A stretch of 64,000 bases of DNA from contig JAZRVE010000099.1 in NCBI GenBank assembly GCA_045598975.1, forward strand, positions 8,337-72,336. The letters are read 5' to 3'. Each line of letters starts with the position of its first letter. The stretch's first letter is position 1. The notes under the pieces were generated by a model. It had not been told where the DNA came from. It did not search any database and saw only the letters and a program-made list of their open reading frames with translations. Below, piece by piece: positions 52,478 through 60,270 of the stretch. A program made the translations under genes and the position numbers. The stretch comes from UMGS882 sp045598975 (GTDB taxonomy: Bacteria > Bacillota > Clostridia > Oscillospirales > CAG-382).

Positions 52478-52960
52478 ATGTATCGCATCGGACACGGTTA
52501 TGACGTACACAAGCTCGTCGAGGGCAGAAAGCTCATCCTCGGCGGGGTGGATATCCCGTTTGAAAAAGGACTGCTCGGACATTCCGACGCCGACGTCGTC
52601 ACACACGCGCTGATGGACGCTCTGCTCGATGCGGCGGGACTCGAGGACATCGGGCATCAGTTTCCCGACACGGCGGAGGCATACCGCGGCGCGGACAGTC
52701 TGAAACTGCTCGAAAGGGTGGCGCTTCTGATAAAAAACGAGGGCTATGTCCTCGGCAACGCCGATATGACGGTCATCGCCCAGCGTCCCAAGCTTGCGCC
52801 GTACCTGCCGGATATGGAGCGGAATATGGCGCGGGCGATCGGCTGTGAGGATTCCCGGCTCAACGTCAAGGCGACGACGGAGGAACACCTCGGTTTCACC
52901 GGGCGTATGGAGGGCATCAGCGCCCACGCGGTGGTGCTTCTCGAAAAAATCGAAAAATAA
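52478..52960 (+). CDS. ispF: 2-C-methyl-D-erythritol 2,4-cyclodiphosphate synthase
   Basis: IspF, the fifth enzyme of the MEP isoprenoid pathway, cyclises CDP-methylerythritol phosphate. The 160-residue protein has GHGYDVHKLVEGR (zinc ligands Asp8 and His10), LLGHSDADVVTHALMDALL (His42), DIGHQFPDT and KATTEEHLGFTG. The ATG lies two bases after the ispD stop, with GGAGG upstream, so the two genes form a minimal operon. The fourth-step enzyme IspE is not adjacent. Confidence 0.96.
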   Translation: MYRIGHGYDVHKLVEGRKLILGGVDIPFEKGLLGHSDADVVTHALMDALLDAAGLEDIGHQFPDTAEAYRGADSLKLLERVALLIKNEGYVLGNADMTVIAQRPKLAPYLPDMERNMARAIGCEDSRLNVKATTEEHLGFTGRMEGISAHAVVLLEKIEK

Positions 52961-53043
52961 AGAATCAAAGTCCCATATTTCGGACACGTGATCGTGTATA
53001 CTGATACCGCAAAACAAGAAAAAGCAAAGGACGGTGTCAGGTT

Positions 53044-53316
53044 ATGACGACAAAAATCAGCGTGATAACGGCGTTTTCGGGATTACTCTTTCTGTTGTTT
53101 GCGGCGGGAAAAGCGGAGACGGCATCGGTCGCGGACGTGCTCGCGTGGCTTCTTGCGGGCGTTGTGTGTCTGACGGTCTCCTATTATCTTTCCGTCAACG
53201 GCAGACGCGTCGCAAAACGGGCAAAACGTGTGAAAGCGGCGCTTTTCGGCGCCGGAAAGCGGACACGCCGCGTCCGGAAGACGTCTCTTGCCGAACGGGA
53301 AAAAGTGCCCGGATGA
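53044..53316 (+). CDS. Small membrane protein with basic tail
   Basis: A 90-residue protein with two hydrophobic helices (about residues 4-22 and 28-50) and a strongly basic C-terminal tail (KRAKRVKAALFGAGKRTRR). I do not recognise a family. GGACGGTGTCAGGTT upstream gives a plausible ribosome binding site. It precedes a larger membrane protein by 35 bases and is probably co-transcribed with it. Confidence 0.5.
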   Translation: MTTKISVITAFSGLLFLLFAAGKAETASVADVLAWLLAGVVCLTVSYYLSVNGRRVAKRAKRVKAALFGAGKRTRRVRKTSLAEREKVPG

Positions 53317-53351
53317 TCGGGAAGATTCACGGAAAATCACTCGGAGGAATC

Positions 53352-54029
53352 ATGAAAAAAAGAGAAAACAGCATCGGAAAAGTGAGTGAGCCGCTTTTGG
53401 CGGCGGTCATCGCCTACGCGTCGGCGCTCGTCACACTGCCGGCTCTCGGATGGGTGACGACACTGCCGCTCGTGGCGCTTCTTTCGCTTCTTGCGGTGTA
53501 CGTCGTCCGCAACAGACGGCTGTATTATCTGTTGGCGGCGGTGTTCCCGCTTGCCGTGACGTGCCTGTTCGGCGAAAGCGTGCTCCGCGCGGCGGCGATG
53601 GCGGTCTGTTGTGTGCTTGCTTCCCTTGCGGCGGCGCTGTTCAAACGGGCGCTGTATACGGCGAAAAAGACAAAAGGGAAGGATGCCTCCGTATATAAAA
53701 AAAGCCGCATCGCGGCAGTGGCGGCGGTGGTGATGCTGTGCGTGCTGTCGCTTGCGGGATCGGGCTTTCTGCCGGTATGGCTGAATAAGGAAAAGGCGGC
53801 AAAAACGTACGTGTCCGAAAACTTTTCGCGTCTCGAAACGGGGCATACGGTGTATCAGCCGATGTGGGGACGGTACGTGACGGAACTGACGAACGCAAAC
53901 GAGCGTGTCGCGTATATTGCCTGCGGAAGCGGCGAAAACCGGTACCGTGCCAAGACAGCGGACGGAACGGAAAAGTGGCTTGACGAGGCACAGTTCGAAG
54001 AGTGGCTGGTGCTTGAAAACCTGGCGTGA
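53352..54029 (+). CDS. Membrane protein of unknown function
   Basis: A 225-residue protein with five or so hydrophobic helices: four in residues 14-100 and one near 120-138. A short C-terminal soluble domain follows (SENFSRLETGHTVYQPMWGRYV and following, in part). CGGAGGAATC precedes the ATG. It is not recognised; the trailing domain suggests an extracytoplasmic part of about 80 residues. A terminator follows. Confidence 0.6.
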   Translation: MKKRENSIGKVSEPLLAAVIAYASALVTLPALGWVTTLPLVALLSLLAVYVVRNRRLYYLLAAVFPLAVTCLFGESVLRAAAMAVCCVLASLAAALFKRALYTAKKTKGKDASVYKKSRIAAVAAVVMLCVLSLAGSGFLPVWLNKEKAAKTYVSENFSRLETGHTVYQPMWGRYVTELTNANERVAYIACGSGENRYRAKTADGTEKWLDEAQFEEWLVLENLA

Positions 54030-54070
54030 CACGGCACTGCCGCACGGAAAGCTTTTATGAAATTATGAAA

Positions 54071-54111
54071 CCCGCCGGAAAGGGATATCCTCTCCGGCGG
54101 GTCGCTTTTTT
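54071..54111 (+). terminator. Terminator after the membrane protein genes
   Basis: CCCGCCGGA (54071-54079) pairs with TCCGGCGGG (54093-54101), followed by TCGC and six T. Confidence 0.85.
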
Positions 54112-54124
54112 GAAAGCGGTACGG

Positions 54125-54300
54125 TCACTTGTTCGTTGTAATGTATGTGAGGGAGCCCACGTCGAGCCCGCCGCCCGCAACCAGCGCAAACTCTTCTTCG
54201 GTCAGTCCCGGAGCTTCCTGCCCACGGCTTCGACTTCCTCTTTGAGGGCGTTGAGTTCTTCTTTGGTTTTCGTAGGGCTTTTCCTTTCATTGTTAATCAT
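54125..54300 (-). pseudogene. Frameshifted double-glycine leader peptide gene
   Basis: A second copy of the adjacent leader peptide. The ATG at 54300 overlaps the stop of that gene (TAATG). The frame reads MINNERKSPTKTKEELNALK and on to KLRD, then hits TGA at 54204-54202. One extra base just before this stop would restore LTEEEFALVAGG and a core GLDVGSLTYITTNK ending at 54125. The intact neighbour has KLRELTEEELAQVSGG at the same place. A single-base deletion has therefore inactivated the gene, unless it is a sequencing error. Confidence 0.65.
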
Positions 54301-54515
54301 TATTTTGATGAAATATCCGATATCCGTCTCTTCCTGTTGTCATCAATGATGTAATTACTTAAATCGGTAAATACTCCACCGCTTACCTGCGCCAGCTCTT
54401 CTTCCGTCAGTTCCCGAAGCTTCTTACACACGGCTTCGACTTCCGCTTTGAGAGCGAGCAGTTCTTCTTTGGTTTTCACAGTCAAATCTCCATTTTCGCT
54501 GTTTTCGCTGATCAT
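54300..54515 (-). CDS. Double-glycine leader peptide, RiPP/bacteriocin-like precursor
   Basis: A 71-residue peptide. Residues 1-47 look like a double-glycine leader: an amphipathic helix TKEELLALKAEVEAVCKKL, then ELTEEELAQVSGG, the cleavage site of C39-type peptidase transporters. The 24-residue core (VFTDLSNYIIDD... and a basic end) has no cysteine, so lanthionine or sactipeptide rings are not expected from Cys. No modification enzyme, transporter or immunity gene lies nearby. The ribosome binding site is weak. Together with the frameshifted copy it forms a tandem array in an AT-rich stretch. Confidence 0.65.
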   Translation of the reverse strand: MISENSENGDLTVKTKEELLALKAEVEAVCKKLRELTEEELAQVSGGVFTDLSNYIIDDNRKRRISDISSK

Positions 54516-54776
54516 TTCTTAATGTCTTAATGCGCGGAAAACACGAATTTGTTACACTCTTTTTCCCTGCATTCCTTTATACGAAGCATTCCGAAAAAAG
54601 GCTGCTGTTTTTTTGATTATTTTTCGTATTTTCGGAAAACCATAGCCAAAAGGCATAAAACCGTACTTATTTCGGCATCGAAAAAAGAAAAACGCCGTAT
54701 ACTTTGTATTTCAGACGATGATATACGATATACAGCGTTATTTTTCTTGTAATACAGTTCTCCGCAGACGGTCGGA

Positions 54777-55559
54777 TCAGGCGTCTAAGATCGACTTCAT
54801 CGCGACCGTGACCTTGCAGTCGTTCTGGGAAATGCCCGCCTTGTCGAGCGCCGAAACGCTCTCGTTGTAGGCGAGCAGCGGGGTGTTGTTGTGCTCGGAT
54901 AAATGAGCGAGAATGACTTTTTTCGTGCCGCTTTGGTACAGATGGGGCAGGAAAGACGCGCAGGCGGCATTGGAAAGATGCCCCTTTTCGGAAAGGATGC
55001 GCTGTTTGAGATGGTACGGATACGGTCCGTCCATGAGCATCTGCACGTCGTGATTGCTTTCGAGGATGACGGTTTCGCACCCGAATAAGGCGGCGGCGAT
55101 GCCCTTGGTCACGTACCCGATGTCGGTCGCGTAGCCGAGAGAGGAGCCGTCCGGAAAGGAAAACCGGTAGCCGACACTGCCGAAGGCATCGTGCGGTGTG
55201 CGGAAAATGTCGGCACGGATCGAGCCGACGTCGATGCTTTCGCCCGCCTCCTTGAAGACCGCAACGCGTGAAAGAGCGTCGGTCGGCTGGGAAGCCGCCA
55301 TGGCGTTGTACGAGCTTTCGTTGATGTAGACGGGAAAGCCGTAATGCTTTGCGAGCATTTCGAGCCCCTTGACGTGGTCGGCGTGCTCGTGCGTGACAAG
55401 GCAGGCGGCAACGTGGGAAAGGCTCGTACCGATGGCGGCGAGCGCCTCTCCGAGACGCTTGGCGGATACGCCCGCGTCAACGAGCAGTTCGGTGTCGTCG
55501 CACCGTATGTAGCAGGCGTTCCCCGAGGAGCCGGAAAACAGCGGAATGACTTTGATCAT
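54777..55559 (-). CDS. YycJ/WalJ-like metallo-beta-lactamase-fold hydrolase
   Basis: A 260-residue MBL-fold protein. VTHEHADHVKGL supplies the metal ligands, with DAGVSAKRL before it, ATDIGYVTKG and LESNHDVQML after it, and LAHLSEHNNTP near the end. This pattern fits the YycJ (WalJ) group, which is linked to cell-wall regulators and has been implicated in DNA exonuclease activity in mismatch repair. No WalKR system is adjacent. The start is preceded by AAGGATTTGCC. Confidence 0.88.
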   Translation of the reverse strand: MIKVIPLFSGSSGNACYIRCDDTELLVDAGVSAKRLGEALAAIGTSLSHVAACLVTHEHADHVKGLEMLAKHYGFPVYINESSYNAMAASQPTDALSRVAVFKEAGESIDVGSIRADIFRTPHDAFGSVGYRFSFPDGSSLGYATDIGYVTKGIAAALFGCETVILESNHDVQMLMDGPYPYHLKQRILSEKGHLSNAACASFLPHLYQSGTKKVILAHLSEHNNTPLLAYNESVSALDKAGISQNDCKVTVAMKSILDA

Positions 55560-55590
55560 GGCAAATCCTTATCCGAAAAATCCGAAAAAA

Positions 55591-55992
55591 TCAGTGGCGG
55601 AACAGAGAAGCGACGGCTTCGGCAAGCCCGAGGTCTTTGAGTATGAAAAGATAGACGGCGTCGCCGAACAGCGTGAGCAGCAGGGGAATGAGAAACAACA
55701 GCAGTATCTTGATGCGGCGTGCGCCTGCGGCATCCTCGTCCGGACGAGCGTCGTGCCGGAATTTGAAAACGAGAAAAAGGCAGAACAGGACGGCGGCACC
55801 GATCCAGTAGACGTGGAACAGCCATTCAATGCGAAGCCGGACGCCCGCGATGTACAGCCCTGCGATCCACAGCGTGTTGAGCGCGAGAAACAGTCCGAGC
55901 TTTGCGGCACCGAACGTTTTCTTTCCAGAGGCGGCGGGGGCGTTTGGTTCTTGCGGCGCACGTTTGGCTTTTGCCGTGTAGCGCTTGCTCAT
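55591..55992 (-). CDS. Small three-helix membrane protein
   Basis: A 133-residue protein with a basic, proline-rich N-terminus and three hydrophobic helices (about 30-50, 57-77 and 95-118). No family recognised. Its ATG overlaps the galK stop (ATGA), so it is translated with galactokinase. Confidence 0.6.
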   Translation of the reverse strand: MSKRYTAKAKRAPQEPNAPAASGKKTFGAAKLGLFLALNTLWIAGLYIAGVRLRIEWLFHVYWIGAAVLFCLFLVFKFRHDARPDEDAAGARRIKILLLFLIPLLLTLFGDAVYLFILKDLGLAEAVASLFRH

Positions 55993-57302
55993 GAAAGCAG
56001 GTCGTCAAGCCGGACGGCACCGAAGGGACGCACCGCCAGTACGTATACACTGCCTTTGCCGAAGACCTTTTCCAGCGCCTCGCAGTAGGAGGGAACGAGA
56101 GCGTGCGGTACGAATGCCTGAATGGTGCCGGCAAAGCCGCCGCCGTGGACGCGGTATGCCGCGTGCGGTACGTTGTCGAGCAATTCGCTCGTCAGCGCAA
56201 GCGCGACGGAAAGTCCCTGCTCGGTAACGTTTTTGACGGTGTAGACGTTTTGCAGATAGCACCACGAGGAACGTCCGGATGCTTTGACGCCGTCAAGAAA
56301 GGCGTCGACGTCGTTTCTTTCCAACGCAAGGCGCTGGTTTTCCACCCGTTCGTTTTCGTTGAAGTAGTGCAGGGAACGTAAGAAGCAGCGGTCGCCGAGG
56401 TTTTGGCGAATCTCCGCGGCGTGTTCAAGCAGACATTCCTTGGTCGTTTCCACAAGCACGGAAACCCCGAGGTAAGCGGCGGTCTTTTTCATGTCGGCGG
56501 GCACGGAGGCGTAGTCTTCGTTTAGGTCGGCGTGGTTGCCGCCGGTGTTGACGATGCAGAGGGAAAGTCCCGCTCCGGCAAGATCGAACGGCAGACGTTC
56601 CACGACGGGATCGGCGGGATCGGCAAAGTCGATGGCGACAAAGCCGCCGACGGCGCACGCCATCTGATCCATCAGCCCGCAGGGCTTGCCGAAGTGGACG
56701 TTTTCCGCGTACTGGGCGAGTTTGGCGAGCTCAATGGCGTTGACGGTGCCGCCGTTGAAGAAGTGATTGAGCAGATTGCCCACCATCACCTCGAACGCGG
56801 CGGAGGAGGAAAGCCCGGAGCCTTTGAGCACGTTGGAGGTCGTGTAGGCGTAAAAGCCGCCGACAGCGTGTCCGTTTTTGACAAATCCGTCGCACATGCC
56901 GCGGATGATGGCGGAAGCCTTGTAGGTCTCCTCCTTGCGGACGGTCGAGACGTCGGCAAGACTCACGACGTCCTCCGGGAAGCCCTCCGAGAGGATGCGG
57001 ATCTCGTCCGTGCCGGAAACGGCGGCGACGGCGATGACGTCGAGACTGACGGAAGCGGCAAGCACCTTGCCGTGATTGTGGTCGGTGTGGTTGCCGGATA
57101 TCTCGCTTCGGCCGGGGACGGAAAACAGCCGTATGTCAGCCGTGTCGGGAAGGCGTCCTCCGTAAACCTTTTCAAAACCGTCAAGCGCCGAAAGATAGCG
57201 GGCGCGAACGACGGCAAGATCGGCGTGCGATCCGTAAAGCGCCGTGAAGACGCGGTCGTAGACGCCGCCGGAAAGAGAGACGCGAAGAGTGTTGATGGAC
57301 AT
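55989..57302 (-). CDS. galK: Galactokinase (GHMP kinase family)
   Basis: Phosphorylates galactose at C1 in the Leloir pathway. The 437-residue protein carries the galactokinase signature GRSEISGNHTDHNHGKVL, the ATP-binding LKGSGLSSSAAFEV and the C-terminal RVHGGGFAGTIQA. The signature is slightly unusual (SGNHTDHNHG instead of GEHTDYNGG), and an N-terminal extension of about 40 residues is present, as in a clostridial subgroup. No galT or galE is adjacent. It lies between an M18 aminopeptidase and a small membrane protein. Confidence 0.9.
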   Translation of the reverse strand: MSINTLRVSLSGGVYDRVFTALYGSHADLAVVRARYLSALDGFEKVYGGRLPDTADIRLFSVPGRSEISGNHTDHNHGKVLAASVSLDVIAVAAVSGTDEIRILSEGFPEDVVSLADVSTVRKEETYKASAIIRGMCDGFVKNGHAVGGFYAYTTSNVLKGSGLSSSAAFEVMVGNLLNHFFNGGTVNAIELAKLAQYAENVHFGKPCGLMDQMACAVGGFVAIDFADPADPVVERLPFDLAGAGLSLCIVNTGGNHADLNEDYASVPADMKKTAAYLGVSVLVETTKECLLEHAAEIRQNLGDRCFLRSLHYFNENERVENQRLALERNDVDAFLDGVKASGRSSWCYLQNVYTVKNVTEQGLSVALALTSELLDNVPHAAYRVHGGGFAGTIQAFVPHALVPSYCEALEKVFGKGSVYVLAVRPFGAVRLDDLLS

Positions 57303-57329
57303 GATGTCGGTACTCCTTGTTCTGTATTA

Positions 57330-58748
57330 TTATTTGGCAGAGCGGGCAAAGAAAGCGTGAAAAGCTTTGTATGCCATATAAACGTCGGTCTTGGAGACCA
57401 CCTCGACGGGTGCGTGCATGGAAAGAACGGGAACGCCGACGTCGATGACGTCGATGTTGTATTTGGCAAGGTACTTGGCGACCGTACCGCCGCCGCCCGC
57501 GTCGACCTTTCCGAGTTCCGCCGTCTGCCAGAGGACGTTTTCCTTGTCAAAGACGGAACGCACGAGGGAAACGAATTCGGCGTGTGCGTCGTTGGTGGAG
57601 GATTTGCCGCCGGCGCCGGTGAACTTGGTCACGGCAACGCCCTTGTTGAGGAAGGCGGCGTTGCGTGTCTCGTACACGTCGGCAAAATTGGGATCGAAGC
57701 CGGCGTTGACGTCCGCCGACAGGCATTTTGCGTTCGCGAACATCTGCCGCGGGTTTTCCTCGCGGTTGACGGCAAGCTCGGTGAGCATATCGGTAAAGGC
57801 AAAGGACTGCATGCCGGTGTTGCCGTCGCTGCCGGTCTCTTCCTTGTCGGCGAGGATGGTGACGGCGGTATAGGTCGGCGCTTTGCCCGCAAAATCCCAG
57901 ATGGCGGAAAGGATGGGGTAGGCGCAGACGCGGTCGTCGTGCCCGTAGGCGGCGATGAGACTGCGGTCGAAGCCGACGTCGCGTGCCTTTGCGCTCGGAA
58001 CGAGACACAGCTCGGAGGAGAGGAAGTCCGCCTCGGTGATGCCGTATTTCTGATTGAGAAGCACTAAAATATTGAGCTTGATGCGGTCTTTCGTATCCTT
58101 GTCGGCGTACGGCAGACTGCCGCAGAGGACGTTGAGATTTTCGCCGGTGAAGGCGGTGCCGAGCGGCTTTGCCGCCTGTTCCTTGCCGAGATGCGGCAGA
58201 AGGTCGGTGATATAGAAAACGGGATCGGCGTCGTCCTCGCCGACGGAAACGTCGATGACGGTGCCGTCCTTCTTGGCGATGACGCCGTGCAGAGCGAGCG
58301 GAACGGTCGGCCATTGATATTTCTTGATGCCGCCGTAGTAGTGCGTTTTGAAGAACGCCATGCCGCCGTCCTCGTATAACGGATTCTGTTTGAGGTCGAT
58401 GCGGGGGCTGTCCACGTGTGCGGCGGCGATGCTCATGCCCTCCGCGAGCGGCTTTTTGCCCATCACGACGACGTATAGGGACTTGCCGCGGTTGTTGTAA
58501 TAGAATTTGTCGCCCGTCTGATAGCGCTTGCCGTAGGCAAACGGCTCAAAGCCGCGCTTTTCCAGCTCTTTTACCGCAAGCGAGACGGTCTCGCGCTCGG
58601 TTTTGGCGTGATCGAGGAATTTCATATAGCCGTCGGTATAGGAGAAGACCTTTTTTATCTCCTTGCCGTCGCAAAAGTCATAGGCGTTCTCGCGTTTCAG
58701 AAACAGGGTTTCTTTGAGTTCTTCGGCGGGTGATTTCTTTTTCGGCAT
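57330..58748 (-). CDS. M18-family zinc aminopeptidase
   Basis: A 472-residue cytoplasmic metallo-aminopeptidase of family M18 (aspartyl aminopeptidase/ApeA-like), which forms a tetrahedral dodecamer. AAAHVDSPRIDLKQNPLY provides the first zinc ligand, ADKEETGSDGNTG the catalytic Glu pair, AYGHDDRVCAY the middle ligand, and VPVLSMHAPVEVVSKTD the final histidine. Clostridial members of this subgroup carry the same KFYYNNRGKSLY segment. GAAAGGAAATCTGCC precedes the ATG. Confidence 0.92.
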   Translation of the reverse strand: MPKKKSPAEELKETLFLKRENAYDFCDGKEIKKVFSYTDGYMKFLDHAKTERETVSLAVKELEKRGFEPFAYGKRYQTGDKFYYNNRGKSLYVVVMGKKPLAEGMSIAAAHVDSPRIDLKQNPLYEDGGMAFFKTHYYGGIKKYQWPTVPLALHGVIAKKDGTVIDVSVGEDDADPVFYITDLLPHLGKEQAAKPLGTAFTGENLNVLCGSLPYADKDTKDRIKLNILVLLNQKYGITEADFLSSELCLVPSAKARDVGFDRSLIAAYGHDDRVCAYPILSAIWDFAGKAPTYTAVTILADKEETGSDGNTGMQSFAFTDMLTELAVNREENPRQMFANAKCLSADVNAGFDPNFADVYETRNAAFLNKGVAVTKFTGAGGKSSTNDAHAEFVSLVRSVFDKENVLWQTAELGKVDAGGGGTVAKYLAKYNIDVIDVGVPVLSMHAPVEVVSKTDVYMAYKAFHAFFARSAK

Positions 58749-58807
58749 GGCAGATTTCCTTTCGTATATAGAAAATAACGGTCACATTTTCAGTATGGCA
58801 TAAAAAC

Positions 58808-59380
58808 TCACGGCGTATCCGCCCGCTCTTCGAAATAGAGCTTGCGGTAGACGGCGGCGGCGGAAGCGACCTTTTTGACGTAGGCACGCGTTTCGGCGTA
58901 CGGGATGGAAACAAGGCTCCCGTCGCGGCTGTAAGACGGATCGGAAAGCCATTCGTTCACTTTTGTGCGCCCGGCGTTGTAGGCGGCGTAGACGGTGTCC
59001 CAGTTGCCGTATTCCGAGTACAGCAGACTGAGGAAGGCGGCGCCGAAGGCAATGTTGGTCTCGGGCTTGAACAATAATTCGGCGTCGGTCTCGGGCCGGT
59101 CGCTCTTGCGGCAGAGCCATTCAAAGGTGTCGGGCGTGATCTGCATGAGCCCGATGGCGCCCTTGTCGGATACCGCGTCGCTCTTGAAGGAGCTTTCGGT
59201 GTACATGACGGCATAGAGGATCTCCTCGGGAACGGCGTATTGCTCGGCATATTTTTCCACGGTCTCCGTATAGGGAAGAGGATGCGTCTTTTTTAAGATC
59301 AGCCCTTCGAGAAACACCCACAGAGTGGCGATGGCGGCGGCGAGCAGAAGAATGCCGACGATGACGAACGATTTACGCAT
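58808..59380 (-). CDS. Membrane-anchored lytic transglycosylase
   Basis: A 190-residue SLT-domain lytic transglycosylase that cleaves the MurNAc-GlcNAc bond of peptidoglycan. Residues 5-28 form a signal anchor. The domain has MYTESSF with the catalytic glutamate, GAIGLMQITP, NIAFGAAFLSLLYSEYG and AYNAG. It fits the short SLT proteins commonly found next to coaE in Clostridia. Its start overlaps the end of coaE by eight bases, and AAAGGAGCCCCGT precedes the ATG. Confidence 0.92.
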   Translation of the reverse strand: MRKSFVIVGILLLAAAIATLWVFLEGLILKKTHPLPYTETVEKYAEQYAVPEEILYAVMYTESSFKSDAVSDKGAIGLMQITPDTFEWLCRKSDRPETDAELLFKPETNIAFGAAFLSLLYSEYGNWDTVYAAYNAGRTKVNEWLSDPSYSRDGSLVSIPYAETRAYVKKVASAAAVYRKLYFEERADTP

Positions 59381-59996
59381 ACGGGGCTCCTTTCCGGGAA
59401 TCGGTGAGAAGAAAACGGATAAAACGGCGGCAGACGTCCTTGAACCCGTCAAGAGAGGCGTCGTTGTACAGGACGCAGTCGCAGTGCCCGATGAAATAGG
59501 GCGCGTCGTGCGCGACCGCCATGCGGCGTTCGGCGTCGGCACGGGAAATGCCGTCGCGTGCCATGATGCGCTCGAGCCTTACGGCGGGGGAGGCGAGAAC
59601 GGCGAGCGTCACGTCGACTTCCCTGTCGAAGCCGCTCTCGAAAAGCACCGGTGCGTCGACGACGGCAAGCGGCACGCCGTCCGCTTTCGCCCCGGCGAGT
59701 ACCTTTCGTATCTCCGCCGTGATGTACGGGTGCGTCAGCGCGTTGAGCGCCGAAATTTTTTCGGGATCGGCGAAGACGGTTCTCCCGAGGGTGGCTCTGT
59801 CAAGCGAGCCGTCGGGAAGCAGGACGGTCTTTCCGAAACGGGAAACGATCCCGTCAAGGCAGGCGGAACCGGGAAGCACGACCTTCCGCGCCGTGCGGTC
59901 TGTGTCGATGTGGCACGCACCGAACTCTTCCGACGCGACAAGCCCGAAAATACTCTTTCCCGCACCGGTCGCACCGGTCAATCCCACGGTGATCAT
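59373..59996 (-). CDS. coaE: Dephospho-CoA kinase
   Basis: Last enzyme of coenzyme A synthesis, phosphorylating the ribose 3' hydroxyl of dephospho-CoA. The protein of about 207 residues has the P-loop GLTGATGAGKS, HIDTDRTARKV, ALTHPYI, and DAPVLFESGFD. RxxxRDGISRADAERRM is the lid region. GGAGG lies seven bases before the ATG at 59996; GTG at 60002 would be too close to it. Confidence 0.94.
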   Translation of the reverse strand: MITVGLTGATGAGKSIFGLVASEEFGACHIDTDRTARKVVLPGSACLDGIVSRFGKTVLLPDGSLDRATLGRTVFADPEKISALNALTHPYITAEIRKVLAGAKADGVPLAVVDAPVLFESGFDREVDVTLAVLASPAVRLERIMARDGISRADAERRMAVAHDAPYFIGHCDCVLYNDASLDGFKDVCRRFIRFLLTDSRKGAPYA

Positions 59997-60133
59997 AGCC
60001 ACACCTCCTCACATTTTATCTATTATATACTAAAATCGGCAGTCCGTCAAGAGCCGAAAACGATTTTTGCAAGATTTTTGAAAAATAGCGGAAGCAATAA
60101 TACCGAAAAAAGAAACAACACAAAACAACATAC

Positions 60134-60158
60134 ATTTTTGTCATAAAACAACAAAAAT
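60134..60158. promoter_or_regulatory. Inverted repeat upstream of the BMC promoter
   Basis: ATTTTTGT (60134-60141) and its complement ACAAAAAT (60151-60158), nine bases apart, lie 25 bases before the -35 box. This could be an activator site for the microcompartment operon; no regulator gene is present in the window. The region 60003-60180 is otherwise AT-rich and gene-free. Confidence 0.35.
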
Positions 60159-60182
60159 CGTATAAAAATATTCGAAAACCAC

Positions 60183-60211
60183 TTGACAAAAGGAAAACAA
60201 TGTTGTATAAT
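60183..60211 (+). promoter_or_regulatory. Perfect consensus promoter of the BMC operon
   Basis: TTGACA at 60183-60188 and TATAAT at 60206-60211 with exactly 17 bases between. It drives the three-gene microcompartment operon. Confidence 0.85.
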
Positions 60212-60270
60212 AACACTGTATTCCAAGAACGGTACGTTCATGATCATGAAAGGAAGGCATTCAGACAGAT

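Noticed and set aside
54063..54290. 75-codon minus-strand frame overlapping the second leader peptide
   Set aside because: It is a different frame from the leader-peptide homology and has no homology features itself.
56532..58067. 511-codon plus-strand frame across galK and the M18 gene
   Set aside because: It runs opposite two genes with complete motif sets.
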